Shown: positions 26,429-35,745, counted from the stretch's first letter. The stretch: 64,000 nucleotides of DNA from Syntrophotaleaceae bacterium (GCA_041390365.1 JAWKQB010000001.1:1364001-1428000); one strand, 5' to 3'. A program made the numbers and translations. The notes: generated by a model not told the origin, from the letters alone.

Positions 26429-29110
26429 TCACGCAAATCTTTCCACCTTGACCGCAGCTATCTTGTACTCGCCGGTCTGGCTGATGGGATCGAAGGCATG
26501 CACCGTCAACTCGTTTGTGGGGGTCGAAGCATGGTGCAGACTCATCCAGATCATGCCGGGCTGAACCCGATCGGTTATCTGAATCGCGGTCGTCACACTG
26601 CCTCTGCGGGATGTCACCCGCAAACGGTCGCCGGAATCCAGGGAAAGTTTTGCCGCGTCCAGCGGATGGACCATCGCGGCTTCTTCCGGCACGTAGGCCG
26701 CCAGCGCCGGGGATTGACGGGTAGTGACGTTGTAGTGGGAAAGAATGCGGCCGGTGGAAAGGAGGAAGGGATATTCCTCGTCGGGCATTTCCGCCGGCGG
26801 GATATGCTCTATCCCTTTCAACAGCCCCAGGCCACGGGTGAAGGTTTCTGTATGCAGAATTTTTGTTCCGGGATGACCAGCCCCTGGGCAGGGCCATTGC
26901 ATCCCCGCCGCATCCATCTTGTCATAATTTATGCCGGTGAAGATGGGAGACAGAGCCGCCATCTCGTTCCAGATGTCCCCGGGCCAGCCGTATTCCATGG
27001 GATGCCCCATGCGCTTTGCCACCTCGCAGACAATCTGCCAATCGGCGCGGCTGTCGCCTATCGGTTCGATGGCCTTGCGCACCCGCTGCACGCGCCGCTC
27101 GGCGTTGGTGAAAGTGCCGTCCTTTTCTGCGAAACTGGCTCCCGGCAGGACCACATCGGCGTATTTGGCCGTCTCGGACATGAAGATCTCCTGAACCACC
27201 AGGAAGTCCAACGCCTTCATGGCCTTCTTGATATAATTCGCGTTCGGATCGGAAAGCACCGGATCTTCCCCCATGATATACATGGCCTTGACCCGGCCTT
27301 CCACAGCCGCGTCCATCATGGCGGGGATCATCATGCCCGGTTTTTCGACAAGCTTCACTCCCCAGGCCTTTTCGAATTTGGCCCGCACCTCGGGATCAGC
27401 CACTTTCTGATAGCCGGGATAATCGCCGGGCAGCGCTCCCATGTCGCAGGCGCCCTGGACGTTGTTCTGCCCGCGCAGGGGACTGACCCCCGATCCCAGC
27501 CGGCCGATATGACCGGTCAGCATGGCCATGTTGGCGGTGCTCATGACGTTATAGGTGCCGCAGACGTGTTCGGTAAGGCCGAGCGTATAACAGATCAGGG
27601 CATTCGGGGCTTTAGCATACATCCGGGCTACTTCATAGAGGATGTTTTCCGGCACCCCGGTCATTTCCGAAACACGAGCAGGGGTATATTTCTCGACTGT
27701 CGCCTTAAGGTCCTCAAAACCCTCGGTCCGCACCTCGACAAAATTCCTGTCGTGCAAACCTTCCTTGATAATGATGTGCATCAACCCATTCATGAGGGGA
27801 ATGTCGGTACCGGACTTGATCTGCAGGAAATGATCGGCCTTGTCGGCCAATTCTATCCGACGGGGATCAACCACGACCAGCTTCGTTCCTTTTTGCACCG
27901 CCTGCAGCATCTTCGCCCCCACCATGGGGTGTGCCTCGGTGGGGTTGGCGCCGATAACGAAAAGCAGGTCGGTATGCAGTATGTCTTCGATCGAGTTGGT
28001 CATCGCGCCGCTGCCGAAGCTGGCGGCCAGACCGGCCACCGTGGGGGCGTGGCAGGTGCGGGCGCAGTGGTCTACATTGTTGGTGCCGCACACCGCCCGG
28101 ATGAATTTCTGCAGAACATAGTTGTCTTCATTGGTGCAGCGGGCGGAAGAAAGAGCGGCGATGGCATCGCTGCCGAACTTGCTTTTGATCTCGCTGAATT
28201 TGCTCGCGACCAGATCCAGGGCTTCGTCCCAGGATGCTTCTACCAATTCCCCGTTTTTCCTGATCAGGGGCTTGGTCAGACGTTTCGGGCTGTGGACGTA
28301 GTCGATGCCGAAGCGCCCTTTGACGCAAAGATCGGGACCGTTTACCGGGCTGTCCGGATTGGAGGTGACGCCAATGACCCTGCCATCCTTGACATTCAGG
28401 TCAAAATTGCATCCCACTCCGCAGAAGGGGCAGGTGGTGCGGACCTTCTCCACTTCCCACTTTCTCCCTTTGCCGAGCATGGCTTTTTCGGTCAGCGCGC
28501 CGGTAGGGCAAACAGCGACGCAGCTCCCGCAGGAAACGCAGACCGAATCGGCCAACGCCTGGTCCATGGCAGTCGTCACCTTGGTCCTGAATCCGCGGTA
28601 GGCAAAGTCGATGACCGCCCTTCCCTGCTTTTCCTCGCACGCCCTGAGGCACTTCCCGCAGAGGATGCATTTGTTCATGTTCCTGACGACGAAAAGGTTG
28701 TCGTCTTCCAGCTTGTAATCATGACTTTCGCCGTTGAAAGCGCCGCGACGCACATCGTAAAAATAGGCGTAGTCCTGCAGCTTGCAATCGCCTGCCTGAT
28801 GGCAGAGAAGGCAGTCTTCCGGATGGTTGGACAGAATGAGTTCCAGGATGGTTTTTCTGGCTTCAATAACAGCGGGGGACGCGGTCTCGACTACCATCCC
28901 CTCAAGGGCCTCGGTAACACACGAAGCCGACAGGTTTCGAGCGCCCTTGATTTCCACCACGCAGAGGCGGCAGGCACCGGGCTTGCTGAGCTCCGGGTCG
29001 TGACAAAGGGTGGGCACGAAAGACCCGGCTTTCCGGGCCGCATCAAGGACTGTTGTCCCTTTGGGGACGGTTGTTTGAATACCGTCGATGGTTAAATTGA
29101 CATTGGACAT
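26429..29110 (-). CDS. fdhA: Formate dehydrogenase catalytic subunit, cysteine form
   Basis: An 893-residue NuoG-like FdhA. In order: a [2Fe-2S] domain (LCHDPELSKPGACRLC), a His-Cys cluster site (HPEDCLLCHQAGDC), two [4Fe-4S] ferredoxin motifs (CILCGKCLRACE; CVSCGSCVAVCP), the molybdopterin-domain cluster CPFCGVGC, and the Mo/W-bisMGD domains. The metal ligand is Cys353 in CART-C-HAPTVAGLA, codon TGC, where the two paralogues have Sec. The start MSNVNLTIDG at 29110 follows GAGGAGG. It stands alone, with no NuoE or NuoF gene beside it, and has leader element A. It may use partners of the other loci. Confidence 0.94.
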   Translation of the reverse strand: MSNVNLTIDGIQTTVPKGTTVLDAARKAGSFVPTLCHDPELSKPGACRLCVVEIKGARNLSASCVTEALEGMVVETASPAVIEARKTILELILSNHPEDCLLCHQAGDCKLQDYAYFYDVRRGAFNGESHDYKLEDDNLFVVRNMNKCILCGKCLRACEEKQGRAVIDFAYRGFRTKVTTAMDQALADSVCVSCGSCVAVCPTGALTEKAMLGKGRKWEVEKVRTTCPFCGVGCNFDLNVKDGRVIGVTSNPDSPVNGPDLCVKGRFGIDYVHSPKRLTKPLIRKNGELVEASWDEALDLVASKFSEIKSKFGSDAIAALSSARCTNEDNYVLQKFIRAVCGTNNVDHCARTCHAPTVAGLAASFGSGAMTNSIEDILHTDLLFVIGANPTEAHPMVGAKMLQAVQKGTKLVVVDPRRIELADKADHFLQIKSGTDIPLMNGLMHIIIKEGLHDRNFVEVRTEGFEDLKATVEKYTPARVSEMTGVPENILYEVARMYAKAPNALICYTLGLTEHVCGTYNVMSTANMAMLTGHIGRLGSGVSPLRGQNNVQGACDMGALPGDYPGYQKVADPEVRAKFEKAWGVKLVEKPGMMIPAMMDAAVEGRVKAMYIMGEDPVLSDPNANYIKKAMKALDFLVVQEIFMSETAKYADVVLPGASFAEKDGTFTNAERRVQRVRKAIEPIGDSRADWQIVCEVAKRMGHPMEYGWPGDIWNEMAALSPIFTGINYDKMDAAGMQWPCPGAGHPGTKILHTETFTRGLGLLKGIEHIPPAEMPDEEYPFLLSTGRILSHYNVTTRQSPALAAYVPEEAAMVHPLDAAKLSLDSGDRLRVTSRRGSVTTAIQITDRVQPGMIWMSLHHASTPTNELTVHAFDPISQTGEYKIAAVKVERFA

Positions 29111-29292
29111 TGAAGAGACCTCCTCTTGATATTTAAGTATTTCCAACACGAGAAATAATAAACTTTACAGTCAGTGGAAACCTTCCCCCCAGCCACCCAG
29201 CTTCAGCAAAATGCGCAAGAATCTGGTCATCATTTTCCATCACCTCCTTTCGTTTCCTGATCCGGTATCTTTCGCCTTCGCCGCATTACTTC

Positions 29293-29390
29293 AAAAAAAA
29301 GAAAAACCCGTACCAAAACAAGACAATAGGTCTGATTTGGAGCGGGTTTCGTTGGGTCCGCCGCCGGCGAAGGACGAAGTGCGCGCGCTT
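29293..29390 (-). promoter_or_regulatory. Leader RNA element, copy A (upstream of fdhA1)
   Basis: Conserved hairpin TTCG-TCC-TTCGCC/GGCGGA-CCCAA-CGAA (29374-29348 region) is followed without gap by an intrinsic terminator: CCCGCTCCAAATCAGAC pairs with GTCTTGTTTTGGTACGGG, then a long U-run (29306-29293). It shares the core GGACCCAACGAAACCCGC with copies at 40988 and 43365. It lies 180 bases before the fdhA1 start on the same strand, so it should act as a transcription-attenuating leader. The rest of 29111-29483 holds no gene; a small palindrome ATAAAC-N6-GTTTAT lies at 29437-29454. Confidence 0.75.
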
Positions 29391-29483
29391 GGAACTATCT
29401 TTGTCGGATTAACTGAATATAAATCTCTCTGCCCTCATAAACGTTTTTGTTTATCCCTGCGTCCTGACAATGTCCCGGAACAG

Positions 29484-30638
29484 TCATCGCCGGCCGAGCA
29501 TTTCCAGAAACGCTTCGATCCGCACCTTGAGCTGTTCGGAGTCCGATTCGGAATAATCGGTCTCGATCTGCAGAAATGGCAATCCGATCTTTTCCTGAAC
29601 AAGCCGCTTCAGGGCATGGGATTCGATGTTGTAGGTATGGCACCCCTGCCAGGTGAGATCGATCACCCCGTCGACCCCGAATTCCTCCGCCAACTGTTCG
29701 ACCAGCGTGAAGCGCCCGGGATTGGGGGACATGCAGGAGCAGGGCACCCGCAGGTAGCGTTCGGCGAGGGCGGTCAGGGGATCGCCCTCCTCCGCCACCC
29801 GATCGATCTTCTTGTACCCGGTGCAGTTTTCGAAACAGACCACGTTGCCGCCGCACTCCTCCACCAGGCGGACCACCTTGTCCGAACCGATTCCCACGGG
29901 CACACCGCTCAGCAGCACGCGCGGAGTCGCCTCGGTGAAGGGGGAGAGGCCGGCATCGGCCATTTCCCGCAATTCGGCCGTCAGTTGGTCGACCAGAGCG
30001 ATGGTTTCTCTTCGATCGATGCTGAAACCGGTGTTGTGCAGCACCGTCAAAAGATCCATGCCGCTGAAGGGGGAAGGTTTTCGGCTGCAGATATCCATCA
30101 GCCTTTTCAGGGATCGGCGCTCCTCGTTGAGAAGCCGGATGGCCTCCCGCAAAGTCTCCGGAGTGATCTCGACACCAAAGGTCTCTTCAAGCCGATTCCT
30201 GAGCCGCTGCATCTCCCCGATCCAGGTCGTCAGGGCGGCTTCGTCCTGCACCTGGGGCAACTGCATGAGGTGCAAGGGTTTCAGCTCGCCGAGAAGTTCG
30301 TACATCTTCTTCTTGCCGTCGCAGGTGGTCTCGGCCACCAGCAGGTCGGCGAAATGCATGAAAGGGCAGGTGTCGGTGACGGCGAAACCGTAGCTCGACT
30401 TGATCAGGGGGCAGAGATTGCGCGGCAGGGTCCGCTCGGCAGCGGAAATCGGTACTTGACTGGTGCCGCACAGGGAAACGGGCACCGCGCCCGCCGCCAC
30501 GATCAGTTCCGCGGGAGAATACTGGCAATAGGTGCCGACCACTTTCACCTCCGCCTCCCAGGATTCCTTCAGAGCGATAACATTCCGCTCACGCATGGTT
30601 TCAATCTGCTGAAAGGTTTTCGGTTTATCGACTGCCAT
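29484..30638 (-). CDS. Double-cubane-cluster reductase (2-hydroxyacyl-CoA dehydratase family)
   Basis: A 384-residue protein of the HgdB/FldB/BcrB family, of the single-subunit type with a double-cubane [8Fe-9S] cluster. Candidate cluster cysteines lie in VVGTYCQYSPAEL, TDTCPFMHFADLL, CFENCTGYKK, VPCSCMSPN and LTWQGCHTYNIES. Known members reduce small molecules using ATP and a partner activase, which is encoded directly upstream (21-base gap). The ATG at 30638 is preceded by AGGAG; a second ATG lies eight codons earlier. The physiological substrate is not known. Confidence 0.88.
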   Translation of the reverse strand: MAVDKPKTFQQIETMRERNVIALKESWEAEVKVVGTYCQYSPAELIVAAGAVPVSLCGTSQVPISAAERTLPRNLCPLIKSSYGFAVTDTCPFMHFADLLVAETTCDGKKKMYELLGELKPLHLMQLPQVQDEAALTTWIGEMQRLRNRLEETFGVEITPETLREAIRLLNEERRSLKRLMDICSRKPSPFSGMDLLTVLHNTGFSIDRRETIALVDQLTAELREMADAGLSPFTEATPRVLLSGVPVGIGSDKVVRLVEECGGNVVCFENCTGYKKIDRVAEEGDPLTALAERYLRVPCSCMSPNPGRFTLVEQLAEEFGVDGVIDLTWQGCHTYNIESHALKRLVQEKIGLPFLQIETDYSESDSEQLKVRIEAFLEMLGRR

Positions 30639-30658
30639 AGATTTGCTCCTATCCCTTT

Positions 30659-31417
30659 TCATTCCCCAGCGATGAGGGCCGCACCGAGAGCGCCCACGAA
30701 CTGCGGCTCCTCGGGCACATGAAGCCTCACGTCGAGGCGTGAGGCGATGACTTCGCAGATGGCGGGGTTTCGGGCCGTTCCGCCGGTGAAGGTGACCGTG
30801 TCCCGCAGTGCCACCCGCCCGGCCAGTCCCTGGACCCGCCGGGCGATGGTGTCGAAAATGCCGGCGGCGATCCGCCCCTTTTCCACCCCCCTGGCGAGCA
30901 GGCCGATGATCTCGGACTCGGCGAAGACGGTGCACATGCTCGACAGGGCAACCGGTTCGGCTCCGTCGGCGAGGTCGCCAAGTCCGTCTAGGGTCTCGTC
31001 GAGCACCCCGGCCATGACCTGCAGAAAGCGTCCGGTGCCTGCAGCACATTTGTCGTTCATGATGAAATCGCCGACCCTTCCCGCTTCGTCTAGGGCGATG
31101 ACCTTGCTGTCCTGGCCGCCGATGTCGATCACGGTGCGGGTATCCGGCTGCAGATGGAGAGCGCCCCGGGCGTGGCAGGTAATCTCGGTTACCCGGCGGT
31201 CGAAGATGGGCAGTGATATCCTGCCGTAGCCGGTGCCGACTATGCTGCCGACCTGCTGCTCCGAAACGTCCGCACGGGCAAGGGCCTCCCGCAGGGCACA
31301 CAGAGCAGCCTCGCGAGGATCCCACCCCGTAGGGACCACCGCCCTGCCCCGCACACCCACGTCAAATACCACAGCCTTGGTCGCGGTGGAACCGATGTCG
31401 ATGCCGACGCTTATCAT
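30659..31417 (-). CDS. BadF/BcrA-type ATPase, activator of the double-cubane reductase
   Basis: A 252-residue ASKHA ATPase. SVGIDIGSTATKAVVFD is the phosphate loop. VIDIGGQDSKVI is the second nucleotide motif. MNDKCAAGTGRFL and LSSMCTVFAESEI hold the cysteines that bind a [4Fe-4S] cluster between two subunits. It would transfer electrons to the double-cubane protein with ATP hydrolysis. A GTG at 31429 is an alternative start. It lies 18 bases after the ABC ATPase gene, so the transporter and reductase genes appear to share a transcript. Confidence 0.9.
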   Translation of the reverse strand: MISVGIDIGSTATKAVVFDVGVRGRAVVPTGWDPREAALCALREALARADVSEQQVGSIVGTGYGRISLPIFDRRVTEITCHARGALHLQPDTRTVIDIGGQDSKVIALDEAGRVGDFIMNDKCAAGTGRFLQVMAGVLDETLDGLGDLADGAEPVALSSMCTVFAESEIIGLLARGVEKGRIAAGIFDTIARRVQGLAGRVALRDTVTFTGGTARNPAICEVIASRLDVRLHVPEEPQFVGALGAALIAGE

Positions 31418-31435
31418 GGCGCGTCGCACCGTCTT

Positions 31436-32212
31436 TCACGATATCTTGATGACACCAGTGGTCTCCTTCTCGAGCTTGGCCAGTATTTCCGCCGCCATTG
31501 CTCCGTACCGGGGATTACCCCGGTCCCGCGGCCTGCTCATGGGAACGTCGATGATCTCCAGGATTCTGCCGGGATTCGTCGACATCACAAGAATACGGTC
31601 GGCCAGAAAAATCGCTTCATCGACGCTATGGGTGACGAACAGGATCGTGTTGCGATTCAGTTCCCGGATCCGCAGCAATTCCTTTTGCAGCACGATCCGG
31701 GTGTAGGCATCCAGGGCTCCGAAAGGCTCGTCCATGAGAAGAACCCGGGGTTCGGTGGCCAGGGAACGGGCGATGGCCACTCTTTGCTGCATGCCTCCCG
31801 AAAGTTCGTGGGGAAAAGCCTGGGCGAACTGCTCGAGCCCTACCAGCCGGAGATATTCCCCCGCACGCCTCTGCGAAGCCTCCCGGGTCAGGCCGGCAAA
31901 TTCCAGTCCCGCGCGGACATTGTCCAGCACGGTCCGCCAGGGAAAGAGGGAATATTCCTGAAACACCATACCGATTTGACGGTGGGGCGCCATGATCGGT
32001 TCGTCATGGTAAAAGACGCACCCCGCCGTCGCCCGCTCTAGGCCGGCGATAATTCTCAGCAGGGTCGACTTGCCGCAACCGGAGGGGCCGACGATGCAGA
32101 TGAAATCATTGGCGCCGACATCTAAGGAAACGTCCGCCAGTGCCTGGACGCATTTCCCGTTTTCAGTAACAAATATCTTTTCTACCCCGGACACCCGCAG
32201 GACGCTTTCCAT
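31436..32212 (-). CDS. ABC transporter ATPase, nitrate/sulfonate/taurine type
   Basis: A 258-residue ATPase of the SsuB/TauB/NrtD family. Walker A is GPSGCGKST, Q-loop FQEYSLFPWRTV, signature LSGGMQQRVAIARSL, Walker B VLLMDEPFGALD, with the H-loop in VTHSVDEAIFLADR. The ATG at 32212 has AAGGAG upstream. It energises the permease encoded 8 bases upstream. Substrate unknown. Confidence 0.9.
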   Translation of the reverse strand: MESVLRVSGVEKIFVTENGKCVQALADVSLDVGANDFICIVGPSGCGKSTLLRIIAGLERATAGCVFYHDEPIMAPHRQIGMVFQEYSLFPWRTVLDNVRAGLEFAGLTREASQRRAGEYLRLVGLEQFAQAFPHELSGGMQQRVAIARSLATEPRVLLMDEPFGALDAYTRIVLQKELLRIRELNRNTILFVTHSVDEAIFLADRILVMSTNPGRILEIIDVPMSRPRDRGNPRYGAMAAEILAKLEKETTGVIKIS

Positions 32213-32220
32213 GGCACTCC

Positions 32221-33057
32221 TTAACGGCACAGGCGTTGCCATTTGAATTGCCTTTCCTCGAAGCGTCGGAAAAGAAGGTCGAGTGCGGCTCCGACACAGC
32301 CGATGCTGATCATGCCGGCAATTACAACGTCAGTCCGGGCGACGGTGAAGGCATGGGTGATCAGATAGCCGACCCCGGACATGCTGCCGGGCAGCATCTC
32401 TGCGGATACCAGGCACATCCAGGAAACGCCGAGACCGATACGCATGCCGATGACGATGCCGGGAGCGGCGCCCGGCAGCAGCACCTTCAGGAAGATATCC
32501 CGCTTGCGGGCGCCGAGCATTCTGGCCGAGTCGATCAGGGTTTTTCTGACGCTCGACACACCGTTGATGGTGCTGGTCAGCACCGGATAGAATCCGCCGA
32601 TGAAAATGATAAAGATCATCGAAAATTTCAGGTTATGCAGGTAGATATAGAACGTGCCCGGCTCGATCCCCGAAACGGTTGCCAGGCTGGCAACCCCGAA
32701 CCAGGCGAGAACCAGGGGCACCCAGGCCAGAGGCGGGATAGGCCTGAATATGCCAAGAAAATTGCTGAAAAACCTGTTAACGATACCGTAGTACGCCATG
32801 AAAATACCGAGGGGAATCGCCAGGGCCACGGCCGTGAGATACCCGGCCGCCACCCTTGCCAGGCTGACGGCGATGTTGCCGATGAGAGACCCCATGCTGA
32901 TCAGATCGCGGCCCGGATGTAAAAGAATCGCGAATACATTTTGGGGGGCGGGCAGAATGATTTCATTGCCGATCCAGGGCGTCAGGAAATGCCAGACAAG
33001 CAGCAAAAGGAACGGCGCGATAGAGGGAATCGTATACCTGAAGGCTCTCTCTTTCAT
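32221..33057 (-). CDS. ABC transporter permease, nitrate/sulfonate/taurine type
   Basis: A 278-residue permease with about six helices. The cytoplasmic EAA-type loop is DSARMLGARKRDIFLKVLLP. FRPIPPLAWVPLVLAWFG is typical of SsuC/TauC permeases. The start at 33057 gives MKERAFRYTI; an upstream extension lacks hydrophobic character. Partner of the ATPase downstream and the binding protein upstream. Confidence 0.88.
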   Translation of the reverse strand: MKERAFRYTIPSIAPFLLLLVWHFLTPWIGNEIILPAPQNVFAILLHPGRDLISMGSLIGNIAVSLARVAAGYLTAVALAIPLGIFMAYYGIVNRFFSNFLGIFRPIPPLAWVPLVLAWFGVASLATVSGIEPGTFYIYLHNLKFSMIFIIFIGGFYPVLTSTINGVSSVRKTLIDSARMLGARKRDIFLKVLLPGAAPGIVIGMRIGLGVSWMCLVSAEMLPGSMSGVGYLITHAFTVARTDVVIAGMISIGCVGAALDLLFRRFEERQFKWQRLCR

Positions 33058-33152
33058 CGCAGGATGACTCGAAAAAAACCCCCGCTGGAATAGGGCGCGC
33101 AACGGGGGCAGGGGGAAAGATTTACACGAACAAATCCCTGGGAACCGGGTTT

Positions 33153-34283
33153 TCAGGATTCGGGTATAAACTGGAACGCGAACAGGAGTTTTTCGACCTC
33201 TTCAAGGGTCTTGCCGTCCAGCTTTCCGGAAAAAACGGTGAGCTTGTTCAGAATGGACATGTAGGTGTCGACACCCTGCTTCCAGTTTTTTGAAGGAACC
33301 ACCGTGTAAACGATGGTCGAATTCTCGACCGCCTCGGCGGGAGTGCCCATCCACTTTTCGGTAATCGCGGCAACCTCGGCCGGATGGGCGTTGCACCAGG
33401 CGGTGCTGGCCGCCATCAGCTCAACGAGTTTCCGCAGAGCTTCCGGATGGGCGGTCAGCATCTCTTCCCTGGCTGCCAGGACGCAGCAGGGGAAATTATG
33501 CCAGTCCCCTTTCGGGGGAAGGTCGCGCAGATCAGTAACGATCTGCCCGACTCCCTTGAGTTGAGCCACTTCCGGAAAGGGGGCGGGAGCCACCACTCCA
33601 TCAACCTGGCCGGCGGTCAGAGAGGGTATGAAGTTGGAAGTCGACTTGAGATCGACCAGCAGCACATTGGCCGCAGGGTCGTTGGGGTTTTCCGTGACCT
33701 TGATCCCGGCGCGGTTCAAGGCGCTTTCAAGAACGATTTTCGGAGCGCTGGTCGGAGAGTGATATCCAATCGCGATCGGTCGTTTCGCCTTCTCGACCCG
33801 CGTGATGAAGGAATCCCAAGAAGTTATGAGGCTGCCTTTCGGCACCACCAGGCTCATGCCGTCCACGTGCAGAGGACAAAGGACCTTGACCTCGGCGCCG
33901 CGGTCGATCCCCGTCATGATTGCGGTTATGGAGGCCAGCGCCACATCTATCCGTTTCATGGCGAACATGGTTGCCGTCTCGGAACCGCTCTTGTTCAGAA
34001 TGATGTCGAGATTCGCCAGTTTCCGGCCATCGGCAAAAAGCTCGTACTTCTCTTTTTGCAGCACCGGCTTGAGATAGACCCCGGAACTTTTGAACTCTTC
34101 TCCCCGGTCCAGTGCCGCGATCAGCGGGATGTGATGAGTGGTATTGATGTATCCGGTTCGAAGGTTGGGGATCGAAGCGTCGTTGGCAGCAAACGGCGAG
34201 GAAACCGTCAAAAGCACAAAGAGCCCGGCCAGTAACGATAAAGCCGAAGTTTGCCTGCGGCAGAACCTGCCCTTGCTGTCCAT
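33153..34283 (-). CDS. ABC substrate-binding protein, NitT/TauT-like
   Basis: A 376-residue secreted binding protein. A signal peptide (LLAGLFVLLTVSSPFA) precedes a mature domain starting LRTGYINTTHHIPLIAALD, similar to the SsuA/NrtA/THI5 group. The ATG at 34283 follows GGGAGGG. First gene of the run that continues with permease, ATPase, activase and double-cubane reductase. The ligand cannot be read from sequence; it may be the substrate or an analogue of the substrate of that reductase. Confidence 0.83.
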   Translation of the reverse strand: MDSKGRFCRRQTSALSLLAGLFVLLTVSSPFAANDASIPNLRTGYINTTHHIPLIAALDRGEEFKSSGVYLKPVLQKEKYELFADGRKLANLDIILNKSGSETATMFAMKRIDVALASITAIMTGIDRGAEVKVLCPLHVDGMSLVVPKGSLITSWDSFITRVEKAKRPIAIGYHSPTSAPKIVLESALNRAGIKVTENPNDPAANVLLVDLKSTSNFIPSLTAGQVDGVVAPAPFPEVAQLKGVGQIVTDLRDLPPKGDWHNFPCCVLAAREEMLTAHPEALRKLVELMAASTAWCNAHPAEVAAITEKWMGTPAEAVENSTIVYTVVPSKNWKQGVDTYMSILNKLTVFSGKLDGKTLEEVEKLLFAFQFIPES

Positions 34284-34479
34284 GATTTCCCTCCCTGAAA
34301 AATGATCGGAGCAATGTACGAAATCCAAATTAACGGCAAATTCGGACATCACCATAGGGCGAGAAAATGGATAAAGTCAAATTATAAATATTAATATAAC
34401 AGATAGTTTCCATAGGTAAAACCGATGGTAGTAGGCAAAGCAGGAGGATGACACATATACGCGCTGGTCTTAGGGTATC

Positions 34480-35718
34480 TCAGCCCTGAAGGCAATAGGG
34501 AGGGGGCAAAAGGAGGGCCTTGACTTCTTCGCCGATCTCCAGGGGGGTGTGCCCCGCCGGGATGTCGATCAGGGCATTGGAGAACACCATGGATTTGAGG
34601 GCTCCGGGGCTCTGGATGCCCGCTGGAATTGCATGGTAGCGCCCGTTTTTCCACTCTACGACGGCTCGCAACAGGCGCCGCTGATTGCTGCCTTTTTTGA
34701 AGGGCTGATCCATGACGGCGCTGACTTCCGGAAGCCGCCCCGATTTCTTTCCGCCCATGACCCGGATGATCGGCCTCACCAGAAGGAGGAAAGTGATCAT
34801 GGCCGCCGAAGGATTGCCGGACAGGCCGACGATCAGTTTTCCGTTCTTTTCCCCGCATACCGCAGGGGTTCCCGGCTTCATCCCCACTTTCCAGAACAGG
34901 ATGTTTGCGCCGCTCAGCACAATGGCATCTCGAACCAGGTCCCGGCACCCAACGGAAGCGCCGCCGGTGGTAACCACCAGATCGTGTTCCGCAAGGGCCC
35001 GATCGAGCGAACGGGCAATAGCGGTTGTATCATCGGGAACGGTTTCATCGGGGCAGGCCCTCCCACCGGCCTCGGCTACCTGCATGGAGAGGGAATACAG
35101 GTTGCTGTTGAAAATTTTTCCGGGAGAGAGGGTCTGCCCCATTTCGAGCAGTTCATCACCGATCGAGATGACTGCAACTTTGGGTTTTCTGAAAACTTGT
35201 ACTTTTTCTATCCCCAGCGAGGCCAGGAGTCCTACGACAGCGGGCGTGATATTCGCGCCTTTGCCCAGAACCCTTTCTCCCCGGGCAACGTCTTCACCCT
35301 GGGGCACGACATTCTCCCCGGATCTAAGCCGGGAGCCGATGATAACGGCATCCCCTTCACAGATAACATCTTCAAACTTGATGATACAGTCACTCCCTTC
35401 CGGCAGGGGAGCTCCGGTGGTAATGGCCATGACTTCCCCTGGCAACAAGGGTCGGGTGGCCATGCCGCCGGCAAATACGGATTGAACCATGCGGAGTGTG
35501 ACAGGACGGTTTTTATCGGCCTGCACGGTATCTTCGGCACGAAGGGCGTAGCCGTCCAGGGGCGATCGGCAAAAAGGAGGAAGAGGGAAGCCGGCCTCGA
35601 TATCCTCGGCCAGAATCCTTTCAAAGGCATCGACGACCGGAATAACCTCCGTTCCGACTGTCGATGCATAATTTTCCAGGATTCCAAGTGCATTTTCCAT
35701 CGATATGGATTGCAGCAT
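34480..35718 (-). CDS. moeA: Molybdopterin molybdenumtransferase MoeA
   Basis: A 412-residue enzyme that inserts molybdate into adenylylated molybdopterin. Typical segments are PPFCRSPLDGYALRA, AITTGAPLPEGSDCII, VAVISIGDELLEMGQ, VVTTGGASVGCRDLV and KPGTPAVCGEKNGK followed by LIVGLSGNPSAAM. It lies after fdhA2 on the same strand and would provide its cofactor. A GC-rich hairpin at 35746-35767 separates the two genes. Confidence 0.96.
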   Translation of the reverse strand: MLQSISMENALGILENYASTVGTEVIPVVDAFERILAEDIEAGFPLPPFCRSPLDGYALRAEDTVQADKNRPVTLRMVQSVFAGGMATRPLLPGEVMAITTGAPLPEGSDCIIKFEDVICEGDAVIIGSRLRSGENVVPQGEDVARGERVLGKGANITPAVVGLLASLGIEKVQVFRKPKVAVISIGDELLEMGQTLSPGKIFNSNLYSLSMQVAEAGGRACPDETVPDDTTAIARSLDRALAEHDLVVTTGGASVGCRDLVRDAIVLSGANILFWKVGMKPGTPAVCGEKNGKLIVGLSGNPSAAMITFLLLVRPIIRVMGGKKSGRLPEVSAVMDQPFKKGSNQRRLLRAVVEWKNGRYHAIPAGIQSPGALKSMVFSNALIDIPAGHTPLEIGEEVKALLLPPPYCLQG

Positions 35719-35745
35719 TCCTCAGTTACCTTTCCTCCAGATAGT

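Noticed and set aside
26190..26897. 236-codon N-terminal extension of yedE
   Set aside because: It would run through an AT-rich gap, a hairpin and antisense fdhA1; the good ribosome site and first helix are at 26189.
26339..29095. 918-codon open frame on the plus strand
   Set aside because: It lies antisense to fdhA1, has no recognisable domain, and is explained by the GC-rich codon bias of fdhA1.
34378..34401. Possible third ModE box (ATATAAC half-site) before the ABC binding-protein gene
   Set aside because: Too many mismatches in both half-sites in an AT-rich stretch; mentioned only as weak support.
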